64,000 nucleotides of DNA, from assembly GCA_964422145.1 (NCBI GenBank), contig CAYQZV010000008.1:38164-102163 (forward strand), in the 5' to 3' direction. Made by a program: the position numbers and the translations under genes. Of the stretch, positions 13,957 to 23,734 are shown piece by piece. Numbering within the stretch: position 1 is the stretch's first letter; the number at the start of each line of letters is the position of its first letter. Under the pieces are notes generated by a model. It had not been told where the DNA came from. It was given only the letters and a program-made list of their open reading frames with translations, and did not search any database. The DNA comes from JACNKV01 sp964422145 (GTDB lineage Bacteria > Fidelibacterota > Marinisomatia > Marinisomatales > JACNKV01).

Positions 13957-13970
13957 ATCATTTGAATGAT
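13957..13970 (-). terminator. Weak terminator after the mobile mystery A/B genes
   Basis: The palindrome ATCATT-CA-AATGAT follows the Fic gene stop and runs into TTTTCATTTTT on the minus strand, a weak AT-rich stem with a T-run. Confidence 0.4.
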
Positions 13971-13975
13971 CGCTA

Positions 13976-14572
13976 TTAAGATCGTGAAAATTCAAGCAAT
14001 GGTTGAATATCTCCTTTGTCAGCCATGCGTAATGCAGATAAATATTGTTCCCTGCTTGTTCCGGCATCAACCAAATTTATCATTCCCCAGGAAAATATTT
14101 CTTTTTTCAACCCGTGCGATATTAAAATATCCGCACATAACCTTGAATGACGTCCATTCCCATTCGGAAATGGATGGATTGACACCAAGCGATGGCTGAA
14201 ATGTATCGCTGTTTCATCTTTTGAATAAACATCATTTTTAATCCAAAACATGCAATCATCCATTAGATTTTTCAACTCGGTACTAATTTGATACCAATCA
14301 ACTCCAAGATTTTTATTTGATGTTCGAAATTTACCCGCCCATCCCCAAACTTCAGAAAACATTTGTTTATGGACGGTTTGAATAAAATCAATCGTCAAAA
14401 TCGTTTCGCAGGAATATTTCCTTTTCAAACTCCATTCAACAGCCTTTTCAATATTAGCCTGCTCGAATTCATCCAGTTCTCCTCTTGTTGATATGGTTTT
14501 AATGATCAACTCCTCTAATTCTTCTTCTTCAATCGGAGTTTGACCTTTATTGTATTCTAACTCTAATCCCAT
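13976..14572 (-). CDS. Fic-domain protein, mobile mystery protein B
   Basis: A 198-aa Fic-fold protein with an intact catalytic loop HPFPNGNGRHSR (residues 133-144) containing the His needed for AMP or other nucleotide transfer. Upstream are VHKQMFSEVWGWAGKFRTSN and IHFSHRLVSIHPF. N-terminal ELDEFEQANIEKAVEWSL matches the mobile mystery protein B family, which is regularly paired with mobile mystery protein A. I see no inhibitory (S/T)xxxE(G/N) helix within the protein that I could assign with certainty. The start overlaps the stop of the HTH partner by about 10 bases, so the two are coupled. A toxin-like activity is inferred. Confidence 0.88.
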   Translation of the reverse strand: MGLELEYNKGQTPIEEEELEELIIKTISTRGELDEFEQANIEKAVEWSLKRKYSCETILTIDFIQTVHKQMFSEVWGWAGKFRTSNKNLGVDWYQISTELKNLMDDCMFWIKNDVYSKDETAIHFSHRLVSIHPFPNGNGRHSRLCADILISHGLKKEIFSWGMINLVDAGTSREQYLSALRMADKGDIQPLLEFSRS

Positions 14573-15021
14573 AGCAATTTGGGTAAATTATGTATCAATT
14601 CCTTCGTTTTCTCTTCGATATTGTTATCAATTCGTTTCTGAGATGTACTTTGATCTTCTAAACCCATTTGAACGGACGTTCGCTGTACGATGATCTTAGC
14701 GATTTCTTCAGCTCTTTTTTCAATCATTTTTTCTAATGTTTTATCATGCGGAATAAAACCGTACACAAATTTCATATTCAATGCTGATGCCGTTTGCCTT
14801 AACACTTTGATTGAAACCGTACCTTTTTTTTCTCTTTCCTCAATCTCTTTCACACTTTGCGGTGTAATGGATAACCTTTCACTTAACTGTCTCATGGACA
14901 TATTGAGACTCTGTCGAATGGAATGTACCCATCCTGATATTGGAAGGACAACATCTTCCACGGCGTGAAACATTTTTATTTTTTCATCAAGCTGTTCTCT
15001 GATTAATTTATTCTTATTCAT
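14563..15021 (-). CDS. HTH protein, mobile mystery protein A
   Basis: A 152-aa protein with an HTH-XRE-like domain (residues about 28-85: GWVHSIRQSLNMSMRQLSER, then LSITPQSVKEIEEREKKGTV and SIKVLRQTASALNMKFVYGF). The sequence, its length and the partner gene match mobile mystery protein A. It is the upstream gene of the pair and probably both the antitoxin/regulator of the Fic protein and an autorepressor. The 146 bases upstream, to 15167, are very AT-rich and hold the presumed promoter. The name reflects the patchy distribution of this pair, so horizontal acquisition is likely. Confidence 0.88.
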   Translation of the reverse strand: MNKNKLIREQLDEKIKMFHAVEDVVLPISGWVHSIRQSLNMSMRQLSERLSITPQSVKEIEEREKKGTVSIKVLRQTASALNMKFVYGFIPHDKTLEKMIEKRAEEIAKIIVQRTSVQMGLEDQSTSQKRIDNNIEEKTKELIHNLPKLLWD

Positions 15022-15167
15022 CAGGCTAATCCTTTAATAATACATCTCTAATATAAGGCTATAGCATGTTAAATACAATTCTATTTTAAGGGTATTGCCT
15101 GTATATTTTACCTAATATTTAATTTCAATTCTAGTTTATCTATTTAAATAGGATTATTATGAGTTAA

Positions 15168-15611
15168 TTATTCATCATCCAACCGCGTATCACAATACTG
15201 AAACCCGCATTGGTACCGTTCGTTTTGTTCTTCGATCCAGGCATCGTAGCCGATCTCTTTCATCCGTTTACCGCCGGGGATGATATGCGGATACCGTTTG
15301 ATCAGAAAATCAAAATGATCACAGGGATATTCATCACACTCAATACAAATATCAATCTTTTTCTCTTGCGCACATTTGCGGATCGGGCATCCCGGATATC
15401 CGCAATTATTATCGCGGCAGTTATTCTCATTTTTTATCGCGAGTTCTTTTAAAAATCTCCAAAATGGATCAAACCCCGGAATATCACTTCCCCAATATTC
15501 ATATCCCTCTTTCTTCATCGTGTTCAATAATGTTTCTGCCGTTTCAGGGATTCTTCCCTTCTGTGCACATAATCCGCAATAGAGTGCGCAATGCGTAATG
15601 TATTTTTTCAT
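15168..15611 (-). CDS. Cysteine-rich DUF3795-type protein
   Basis: A 147-aa protein with about 14 cysteines in a pattern typical of DUF3795: CALYCGLCAQKGRIP at the N-terminus, NCRDNNCGYPGCPIRKCAQE, ICIECDEYPCDHF, and a C-terminal CGFQYC. The clusters suggest metal or Fe-S binding; the molecular role of the family is not known to me. It has no signal peptide, so it is probably cytoplasmic. It lies 15 bases upstream of... none of its neighbours' starts: the 2446-residue protein gene is upstream of it in transcription but ends at 15627 on the other side, so the two may share a transcript only if reading continues from that gene into this one. Confidence 0.75.
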   Translation of the reverse strand: MKKYITHCALYCGLCAQKGRIPETAETLLNTMKKEGYEYWGSDIPGFDPFWRFLKELAIKNENNCRDNNCGYPGCPIRKCAQEKKIDICIECDEYPCDHFDFLIKRYPHIIPGGKRMKEIGYDAWIEEQNERYQCGFQYCDTRLDDE

Positions 15612-15626
15612 ATCATCCTTATTATT

Positions 15627-18600
15627 TTATTGATTTTCAGATAAATGGACAAAAAACAATAACTCTCCGTCATTCCAATTTTTCGGTGGTTTGTCTCCAA
15701 TGACGATCCGCATTTGATTCATTGCGGTAAATTCAAAAATACAGCGTTTTGTTTCACCGGTGGACAATTCCCAAACCATACTCCATGGTGTGGTTAAATA
15801 ATCAATCGAGTAACTTCCTTCGATCGTTTCATCGATCTTACTCCCCATTTTCTTATCCATTTCCATCGATCCGGTTTGACTTTCGGTTTCGGAATCTCCG
15901 TAAAATTTCAATGAAACTGCCATCAAAATTCCGGCATACTTCCATACTCCGTCAAGAACACGGGTAAAGGTAATATCCTTCACCGTAACCGGACGACTGA
16001 GATTCCCGGCCGTATCTTTTGCTGTCATCGTTAAATCAAAAGGTAATCCTAAAAAGATCGGCTCTTGATGATTCAAGATGATCTTTTCATAAGATCCTGC
16101 CTGCATTTCGTACGGTGTCAAATTGATGTCATACGTGAATCCTGAACCGCTCCAAACGGCATTAGCTGAAACCGCATTTTCACTGAGGCTGTATGATATT
16201 TCCGGCTGGGTCAATAAACTTCCCGGTTTTGGATACTGAATTGTGATTTCCGGTTGGATGTTGTCAAACGCGATGGAATCCACCGAGACAGGTTCAGATG
16301 GATTTCCAGCATAATCTTTCCCAAACAGCTTCATCCTATAAATGCTTCCGCTCTGCAGATTGAATTCAGGGAAGGCAATGTTCTCATGACTCCCGGCAAT
16401 AAGGTAATTTGATGGGATTTCCAGTCTGTGCGGACTTTTATCGTCTATCGTTCCTCCAATTTGCTCAAGAATACATTCCGAATTTCTTAGCGCTTCTGTT
16501 GTTGAATATCCAAATTGGAATTGGTTTAGAATGGTATCCGGTTTCGGTGAAGTGATCTGTAATTGCGGCGGTTTATTGTCAAAAATGATGGATTCCACTT
16601 TGACCGTATCCGATGGATTTCCGGCAAGATCGAATCCGAAAAGCTGAATCGTGTAAATTCCGCTTTCTACCAATCCCGGATTTAAGTCCGGTTTCACATC
16701 GGTATGCAGTCCTGCACTCAGCCCTTCCAACGGAATGTCAACCCGATGCGGTGAGCCCGGATCACGGCTGCCTTCTGTTTCAGTGAAAACGACAGTTATT
16801 GATCCCATGGGTTCTGAACAGAAGTAGTCGATTGACGCTTCCGAGATCATTTCGCTGTCAATTGGTCTTGATATTGATAAAACCGGCGGAATTGTATCAA
16901 ACATGACCTGAGAAACCTGAACTGTATCTGACAGATTATCCGCAAAATCAGTTCCGGTTAGTTTAAGGGTGTAAACCTCACCGCTAATAAGTTGCGCACT
17001 ATCCGTTATGTCGATCAAACCCGCACCGCTTTTACGTTCATCCTCATTTAACGGAATAGAAACCGTCGTTTCTTCAGATTCAGCTATAATACTGCCTTCT
17101 TTCAACAACTCACTGATCATCACGTCCAGCGTCATGCTGTTTACGAAGGACTTTTCGATGGGTGAGGTAATCTGAAAAATGGGCGAGATTGTATCATATA
17201 AAATATTGTTGACGGCAAACGGTTCAGAAACATTTCCTGCCAGATCAGTCCCAAGGATAACTACTTGATATACTCCGCCTTCAACTAACTGAATATTATC
17301 ATCAACCGGAATGTCATGCGCTCCTGAAGTTAATTCAGATTCCTTCAGGAAATAATTCTTCGGGGAGTTTGGATCGACGGTTCCTTCAGTTTGCTTAAAA
17401 ATTAACTTGCCACTTTTTAAAGATTCACTTGAAGTGTATTTGATATATACCTCTGATATCGCTTGTTTTGGCATTGGTGATAACAAGGTAACAACAGGAT
17501 CTGTTCTATCATATTCGACAGAATATATTGTGATCGGCTGAGCTTCATTCCCCGCTGAATCAAGTCCTGCAAACGTCAAATTATAAATTCCGCCGCTTTG
17601 AAGATTCATCACCGATGCCGGAAGAATACCTCCTCTAGTCCCTTTTTGTAAGCGGCTTCCTTTCAAATGAACAATGTGGACACTGTCTTTTACGTCCAAT
17701 CCTCCGACATAATCAAATGTAATCGTTCCCGATAGAAGCGATTCGTTCAGTTCATAACTGATATCTATTTTGTTAGTGTATAACGAGTCAGTTGGTCCGA
17801 TTACAGTGATCACCGGCGGTTTGCGGTCAAGTCGAACTGATGGAAGTTTCTCCGGAATTGTTTTCAGCACATTACCGGCAATGTCTTCTCCGATGAATGT
17901 CGGAATATACGTAACGCTGTCTGCTATATCGATTTCAGGCGAAAAATGATGCTCACCGGCAATCAACTCACTTTCACTCAACTCATAGACCACCGTCGGA
18001 TATGCCTTTGTATCTTGCGCTTCCCATCTGATCGATCCGGGACCCAGATCTTCGCTGAGAGCATAATGAACATCAATCGTATTTACCGGGAATGAATTAT
18101 AAGGCGTCAAATACTCAACAACGGGTCGTGTAAAATCATACGAAACGGATGAAACCACATTTGTCGTATCTTTGTTTCCGGCACGATCAATTCCTTCGAT
18201 CATAAGTGCATAATCAGTCTTTTCACGGATCAACACATCATCTACTTCGACCTGATGTTCTCCGGTTGTTAAATACTTTCCTTCAATCAGAGATCGAATT
18301 GTATCTTGTTCATTCAACCAAATGATAGTCCCGTATACAAGCGGTTCATCGACGGAATAAGCAATCCTATTTTCATTGTACAATGAGTTATCTAATGGAG
18401 AAGTCAGAACAATATTCGGCGGAGAAACATCATAGAACACGTTATTTACTGAAAGTGTGTCCGAGGCATTCCCGGCGGAATCCGTTCCGAAGAACGAAAT
18501 ATCATACATCTTACCGTCTTTCATCGGGATATTAATCCCGCTTTCGAGAAGGTTAACCTGGAAAGATTCTTCTACTTGCGGTACGATTTCGATAAATCCA

Positions 18601-21600
18601 GTAAGCAGCGGTTCAGACACCGCGTAAGAAAACTCGGTGTCCCGAATAAAGGAATTATCCGTAAAACTGAGATGAGAAAAGACTGGAGGTGAAATGTCGT
18701 AATGAATCGGCTGAACGGTTACAGGATCGGTAACATTCCCTGCCGCATCCTCTCCGGTGATCGATATGGAATATGATCTGCCATCCATCAAGCTTGGCTG
18801 AAAATAATCAGTAAGTTGATGGTCTCCCGCTTTGGAAGCTTCAGAACTCAGATCATACACAACCTCACTGAGTGTTGCTAAATCTCTCCAAACGATCCTG
18901 CCTTCTGCTAAATCCTCGGAAATTGAATAAGTTAAGTCTTTTGTCTTCATCCACTCGAACGGCTGCGGACTTAAAATGCTGATTTGGGGCGAAGTGATAT
19001 CGTAACGCAGATGAACAAACGAAACGGTATCGGAATGATTTCCCGCTGAATCAACAGCGAAAAATGAAATATCATAGTCAGTACCGTCGATTAAGAAATT
19101 TACATCCGGATTTAATTGATGCATTCCTTCCCTACATTCATCAGATGAGAGCTGAATCTGATCCACGACTGAACCATCTGTATAAAACATAACACTTCCC
19201 TGCTGAAGATCCTCAGACATCTGATATTGAAAATCGATGGAATTGATCACTGTACTGTCACTTAAATTTATTCCCGAAAACACCGGCGGTGAAATATCAT
19301 AATGCAGGTTTTTAATCACTGTAGGTATCGATTGGTTTCCGGCTGGATCTGTGCCGAGCATTATCAGGTCATATGAATAGCCATCAACTAACACTGCTTT
19401 TTGAATATCATCGGATTGATGACGACCTTTGGATCGATTATTAGAATCCAGCTTAATGATCAAACTGTCATTGCCTGATCTTTCAATCCATCGGATTTCA
19501 CCATACTCAACTGATTCTGAAAGATGAAACAGAATATCTGCTGAACGAATCCAATCTCCGTCTACACCATTCTCAATCGTGATCACCGGCGGAGATTCAT
19601 CATAGTAAACACTGTCAATCATGTAAAATACGGCGGTATTGCCCGCAAAATCTGTTCCGACATAGTTGATGCTGTAAAATGAACTATCTCGAAGATTTAC
19701 CGCATTATTTCGATTGATTTGATGCACTCCTGAGCCCAACAATGGTTCCGTCAGCTCAATTATCTGGTTTGCTTCCTCAACATTTCCTAAACGTGTAAAC
19801 ATCAACTCTGCGGATGCTAAGTCCTCACTATTCAGACATTCAACGATTGCGTGATTCACAGCATCATTCGTTTTCGGCGATACAATCTCAACCACGGGTA
19901 ACGTCGTATCAAGGATAATATCCCTCACTTCAGAGGAAGCTGATCCATTCCCCGCGGGATCTTCTGCAGTTAAACGAACCGTACAGATTTTTCCCTCAAG
20001 TCGATCTTTTAATTCATTTTGCAGAGGATACAAAATTACCCCGGCTGACAAATGCGTCGAATCCAAATCAAAACTGATGGAGTCTCCACTCACCTGAAAA
20101 TGAAACGAGAGTTTTGCTAAGGACAGGGTTTCAGAGTTTACCCATTCCCATACTGTGTTGTTTAATATCAGTGAATCGGCTGGAGTGATAAACTGAATCT
20201 CGGGCGGTGTGATATCGTACAGAATATTGGTAATTCTATTCGATACCGCTTTATTCCCGGTGGAATCTTCTCCGCTGATAGAAAGTGAGTATTCAGCTCC
20301 ATCTCGTAATTCCGGCGGATGTTCAAACTGTAGATAATCATGCCGACCTTCTGATAAAAAAGTTAATGGCCGCTCAATCAATGAGTCAGATTCTGGTGTT
20401 TCCCAAGTGATCTTCCCGCTTGTCAACGGTTCTGATAAAATATAGGTGACGATTGATTGATTAACCGCAGAATTGTTTCCCGGAGATAAAATCGTCATTT
20501 CAGGTCGTGTAAAATCATATCGAACAGAATTCAACACGGTTTCACATGTATTTTTTGCTTTATCGGTACCAAACAAGTAGAGTTGATAAAATACATTCTC
20601 GTCTAATTTCGATACATCTGCCACAGATAATTGATGCGTCCCGGCGGATAAGTACTCACCTGTGAACTCAATAGTTTTATCAACTGAACCATTTGATTCA
20701 TCTATCCATTGAATTCCCCCGCTGATGATTTCTTCAGATAATGAATAGTCGATCGTAATGTGATTCAATCTCTCACCTGAACTAGGAGATTGTACAATTA
20801 GTTCCGGCAATGATGTATCATAAACAATCTCCGGAGTATTCTTCTGAATCAACTTATTTCCGGCAAGATCCTCACCTGTTACGCGGATGTAATAGGTTAA
20901 GCCGCTAACTAATGTATCATTTAAAGCTATACTTGATGTATCTTTTGTATTTAAATATATTTCTGATAGTACTAATCTGTGATATATGGAGTCTGTACTC
21001 GATTCTATCCACGAGATTTCACCAAATTTGATTGGTTCAGAAAAGAGAAAATCAACCTCTAATTGGCTCATCGATTCCCCGGATTTTGGATACGTAATTT
21101 CAATAATTGGATTCGTAGTATCGTAGATAATATCGTTCAGAATGATGGGTTTAGCTTCATTCCCTGCGAAATCTGATCCGGTTACTTTTAATGTGTACGG
21201 AATATTCTCCGAAAGAATAAAATCATCCATGCGAAAGAATGCATGCTCATCTTCAGTCAATTCGTTGTTTGCAAATGGTATTGTTTTCGACAATCCTTCT
21301 TCTTGAGCTATCCATTGAAGATTTCCGGATTTAAGGTTTTCACTCAACGAATAGAAAACAGATAGTGAGTTGATATATGATCCATTTTTCGGCTCAGTAA
21401 TCGTGATTAAAGGCGACGAATAATCGACAACAATACCGGACACAGAAATAGCATCTGCAGCATTATCCGCTAAGTCTGAACCTGTCAGCTGAATTGTATA
21501 AACGGTACTGTCTTGATATGGGAGCATCGTTTGATGTTTTCCCGACGATAAAAGACTGTCAGCAAGTTGGATGTTAATATCATATCCTTGACCGTTGGCA

Positions 21601-22967
21601 ACCATCACGTTTGCAAATCTTAATGGTTCGCTGAGTTCGTAATGAAGCATCAAATCGGTGTAAAACAGAGAATTGACCGGGGACTCAATTTTAATGACGG
21701 GTTTTGTCACATCACACCGAACAGGATGATTCAATTGCACTTCACCCTGATTTCCTAAAAAGTCAGAGTAAATCATAGATACGGCGTATTCAGTCCCATC
21801 TTCAAGTTCGATGGAATTCTCGGGTAAGAATACTCCTTTTCCGCTTTGATTCAAATCGTTACGAGTTAATGGAATGGTTATAGCCGTTTGTGATGATCCA
21901 TCGATCAGCGGCGTCCATGTGACTGCAGCAAAGGACAAGGACTCACTCGATGTAAATTTGATTTTTGTGTCAGCAACAAACGGTGATACATCCATCGTTA
22001 CGTCAGGCGCGGAATGATCGATGCGTATTCGAGATACTGTTTTTGGGATTGCTTCCTTCCCTCTTTCTGAAACTCCTTTAAACTGGAGCTCATAGATTGA
22101 ATCATCCATCAATGCAACCGTTGAGACATCTGTATATAATGCTTTTTTTGAAATAGACGTTGAAAAATGGAATATCGTTGTGTCAGCCGTACTACTTGAA
22201 GAGTCGGTTAGTATCCATAAAAATATTCCACTTTTCAACGGATTGTTCAGTACATACGAAACACTGCCATCCTGAACGATGGAGGAATCCAAAGGCGTAA
22301 TAAACTGGAATACATCCTCTCTTCCCGGCAAATCCTCCCAATACTGCTCAATGACGCGACCATCACGGTCAAATTGTTTGGTCTCTTTTAACCCGGTATC
22401 TTTATTAAAAGAATGATCCCATCGACGGATGATCTGTTTTGACGGTTCATGAATCCAAATCTCTGCGGTTTGAGACCCGTCATCCGCATACAGATAACCA
22501 ATATTACCGTAATATTTACCGTCAACATCGTAGAACTGATGCACGACGCGTTTACTATCCTTCGGTCGGAATATAGTCTTGGTGTAACGATCACCCCACT
22601 TTTTAACGACATCCACACCCAAATCATATTGAATGAAGCGGACTGCATTCTCTTCTTCCCCAAAGATGGTTTCTTCGGTTAATTGATTCTTCTCATTAAA
22701 TAATTGTTTTTTAAACAGGAGACCGTCATCGGTGTATAGGTATATCTCTGATGATATTAAATGATGGTTCTTATCATAAAAGTAAAGCGATTTCAATACA
22801 TCATCATCGGAGTATTCAGCTTGGATATAAGCTCGTCTGTTGACTGCTGGTTTTGCAACGGATTGCCCGGAAAGAAAATCCTGCTCATTAAGAAAATACA
22901 GTGTTTGCGGCGGAGGGGTGGCAAAAATGAGCCCAAAGAAACATACGATGATCATTCTCCGCATCAT
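15627..22967 (-). CDS. Giant secreted protein with about 20 tandem Ig-like repeats
   Basis: A 2446-residue protein. A signal peptide (MMRRMIIVCFFGLIFATPPP) is followed by an N-terminal region (to about 230) of short YxYxDDGLL/FDRDGRV-type hairpins. Then come about 20 repeats of roughly 95-105 residues. Each opens with (Y/F/L)D-x-(S/T)-x-P-x-(I/V) and goes on through SP, Y-x-(L/V)-SE-x-L-x-G-x-(I/L)-x-W and GxDxAGN, as in cadherin/BACON-like or Big-type sandwich arrays. The last about 110 residues are a distinct domain (LDGVWKYAGILMAVSLKFYG to ELLFFVHLSENQ). There is no sorting domain. A long surface or periplasmic fibre is likely; the ligand is unknown. GxDxAGN could bind Ca2+. Confidence 0.75.
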   Translation of the reverse strand: MMRRMIIVCFFGLIFATPPPQTLYFLNEQDFLSGQSVAKPAVNRRAYIQAEYSDDDVLKSLYFYDKNHHLISSEIYLYTDDGLLFKKQLFNEKNQLTEETIFGEEENAVRFIQYDLGVDVVKKWGDRYTKTIFRPKDSKRVVHQFYDVDGKYYGNIGYLYADDGSQTAEIWIHEPSKQIIRRWDHSFNKDTGLKETKQFDRDGRVIEQYWEDLPGREDVFQFITPLDSSIVQDGSVSYVLNNPLKSGIFLWILTDSSSSTADTTIFHFSTSISKKALYTDVSTVALMDDSIYELQFKGVSERGKEAIPKTVSRIRIDHSAPDVTMDVSPFVADTKIKFTSSESLSFAAVTWTPLIDGSSQTAITIPLTRNDLNQSGKGVFLPENSIELEDGTEYAVSMIYSDFLGNQGEVQLNHPVRCDVTKPVIKIESPVNSLFYTDLMLHYELSEPLRFANVMVANGQGYDINIQLADSLLSSGKHQTMLPYQDSTVYTIQLTGSDLADNAADAISVSGIVVDYSSPLITITEPKNGSYINSLSVFYSLSENLKSGNLQWIAQEEGLSKTIPFANNELTEDEHAFFRMDDFILSENIPYTLKVTGSDFAGNEAKPIILNDIIYDTTNPIIEITYPKSGESMSQLEVDFLFSEPIKFGEISWIESSTDSIYHRLVLSEIYLNTKDTSSIALNDTLVSGLTYYIRVTGEDLAGNKLIQKNTPEIVYDTSLPELIVQSPSSGERLNHITIDYSLSEEIISGGIQWIDESNGSVDKTIEFTGEYLSAGTHQLSVADVSKLDENVFYQLYLFGTDKAKNTCETVLNSVRYDFTRPEMTILSPGNNSAVNQSIVTYILSEPLTSGKITWETPESDSLIERPLTFLSEGRHDYLQFEHPPELRDGAEYSLSISGEDSTGNKAVSNRITNILYDITPPEIQFITPADSLILNNTVWEWVNSETLSLAKLSFHFQVSGDSISFDLDSTHLSAGVILYPLQNELKDRLEGKICTVRLTAEDPAGNGSASSEVRDIILDTTLPVVEIVSPKTNDAVNHAIVECLNSEDLASAELMFTRLGNVEEANQIIELTEPLLGSGVHQINRNNAVNLRDSSFYSINYVGTDFAGNTAVFYMIDSVYYDESPPVITIENGVDGDWIRSADILFHLSESVEYGEIRWIERSGNDSLIIKLDSNNRSKGRHQSDDIQKAVLVDGYSYDLIMLGTDPAGNQSIPTVIKNLHYDISPPVFSGINLSDSTVINSIDFQYQMSEDLQQGSVMFYTDGSVVDQIQLSSDECREGMHQLNPDVNFLIDGTDYDISFFAVDSAGNHSDTVSFVHLRYDITSPQISILSPQPFEWMKTKDLTYSISEDLAEGRIVWRDLATLSEVVYDLSSEASKAGDHQLTDYFQPSLMDGRSYSISITGEDAAGNVTDPVTVQPIHYDISPPVFSHLSFTDNSFIRDTEFSYAVSEPLLTGFIEIVPQVEESFQVNLLESGINIPMKDGKMYDISFFGTDSAGNASDTLSVNNVFYDVSPPNIVLTSPLDNSLYNENRIAYSVDEPLVYGTIIWLNEQDTIRSLIEGKYLTTGEHQVEVDDVLIREKTDYALMIEGIDRAGNKDTTNVVSSVSYDFTRPVVEYLTPYNSFPVNTIDVHYALSEDLGPGSIRWEAQDTKAYPTVVYELSESELIAGEHHFSPEIDIADSVTYIPTFIGEDIAGNVLKTIPEKLPSVRLDRKPPVITVIGPTDSLYTNKIDISYELNESLLSGTITFDYVGGLDVKDSVHIVHLKGSRLQKGTRGGILPASVMNLQSGGIYNLTFAGLDSAGNEAQPITIYSVEYDRTDPVVTLLSPMPKQAISEVYIKYTSSESLKSGKLIFKQTEGTVDPNSPKNYFLKESELTSGAHDIPVDDNIQLVEGGVYQVVILGTDLAGNVSEPFAVNNILYDTISPIFQITSPIEKSFVNSMTLDVMISELLKEGSIIAESEETTVSIPLNEDERKSGAGLIDITDSAQLISGEVYTLKLTGTDFADNLSDTVQVSQVMFDTIPPVLSISRPIDSEMISEASIDYFCSEPMGSITVVFTETEGSRDPGSPHRVDIPLEGLSAGLHTDVKPDLNPGLVESGIYTIQLFGFDLAGNPSDTVKVESIIFDNKPPQLQITSPKPDTILNQFQFGYSTTEALRNSECILEQIGGTIDDKSPHRLEIPSNYLIAGSHENIAFPEFNLQSGSIYRMKLFGKDYAGNPSEPVSVDSIAFDNIQPEITIQYPKPGSLLTQPEISYSLSENAVSANAVWSGSGFTYDINLTPYEMQAGSYEKIILNHQEPIFLGLPFDLTMTAKDTAGNLSRPVTVKDITFTRVLDGVWKYAGILMAVSLKFYGDSETESQTGSMEMDKKMGSKIDETIEGSYSIDYLTTPWSMVWELSTGETKRCIFEFTAMNQMRIVIGDKPPKNWNDGELLFFVHLSENQ

Positions 22968-23019
22968 AGAGGAATTTAGCAGAATTTTATCGTAAAATGG
23001 GCAGATATTCTTTGCAATC

Positions 23020-23586
23020 TTACTCTTTTATACCATACCACGGCGGTGCATTCAAATCAGAGATAAAGAACTTTTTATCTTCCTCACCGGGAATTTCATT
23101 TCCGGCTGTTACCGCCTTTTGATAATACACTTTTGCCTGTTCGTCATCCTTTGTGGCAGCAAACGCTCTAGCCATTGCTTCATATGCATAAGCACGATCG
23201 AATCCTGTGTACTTATTCTTCTCTGTAAGTTCTAAACAAGTTTGAGCATGACTCAACGCCTTCTCTCCGTTTCCAAGGACGGCAAAAACATGTGAAATGA
23301 GCCATTCACCTCGTTGTTCATTAATCGACGTCCACTTTGGAGATAAAGCCCAATGATACTGTGAACCGAAAGCATAAGCGATCATTTTAGTGTCGTCTTC
23401 CGGTGTTCGTTCTTCTTTCATCAACAAACTCCAAGTCAGGTTATTAAGCTGGATTCCAAGAGCGTGATGTATATTTTCATCGATGGTGTAAGGCGTCATT
23501 TTTATTTCCTCTTTCTGAAGATCGTTCCCGCATGAGACAAAAAATATATGCACTACGATTGCAAAATATAGAAACGAAGTCTTCAT
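23020..23586 (-). CDS. Lipoprotein with TPR-like helices
   Basis: A 188-aa protein with lipoprotein signal MKTSFLYFAIVVHIFFVSCG (lipobox Cys19). The C-terminal half has helical hairpin repeats resembling TPRs: ERGEWLISHVFAVLGNGEKA, ALSHAQTCLELTEKN, YAYEAMARAFAATKDDEQAK and VYYQKAVTAG. It is likely a protein-interaction module at the envelope. The start overlaps the stop of the short membrane ORF upstream by ATGA, so it is coupled to it. No specific family recognised. Confidence 0.65.
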   Translation of the reverse strand: MKTSFLYFAIVVHIFFVSCGNDLQKEEIKMTPYTIDENIHHALGIQLNNLTWSLLMKEERTPEDDTKMIAYAFGSQYHWALSPKWTSINEQRGEWLISHVFAVLGNGEKALSHAQTCLELTEKNKYTGFDRAYAYEAMARAFAATKDDEQAKVYYQKAVTAGNEIPGEEDKKFFISDLNAPPWYGIKE

Positions 23587-23723
23587 TTATATTTTCGTGT
23601 AATTAACCAAGCGACTGGGATAAGAATTACTGCCACAACGCCGAATCTTAGACCAACCAAAAAGATGATAACAGCAAGTCCCAACGTAGCAAATAAAGGG
23701 TTACTTCTTATCCATTGGATCAT
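23583..23723 (-). CDS. Very short membrane protein (46 aa)
   Basis: Starting at ATG 23723, just after the stop of the RecB-like nuclease gene, it reads MIQWIRSNPLFATLGLAVII and on to VAWLITRKYK: two closely spaced hydrophobic segments. A frame open to 23795 would overlap the nuclease gene. The ATGA overlap with the TPR-like lipoprotein gene supports that it is translated. No homology recognised. Confidence 0.5.
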   Translation of the reverse strand: MIQWIRSNPLFATLGLAVIIFLVGLRFGVVAVILIPVAWLITRKYK

Positions 23724-23734
23724 AATTTTGTCTC

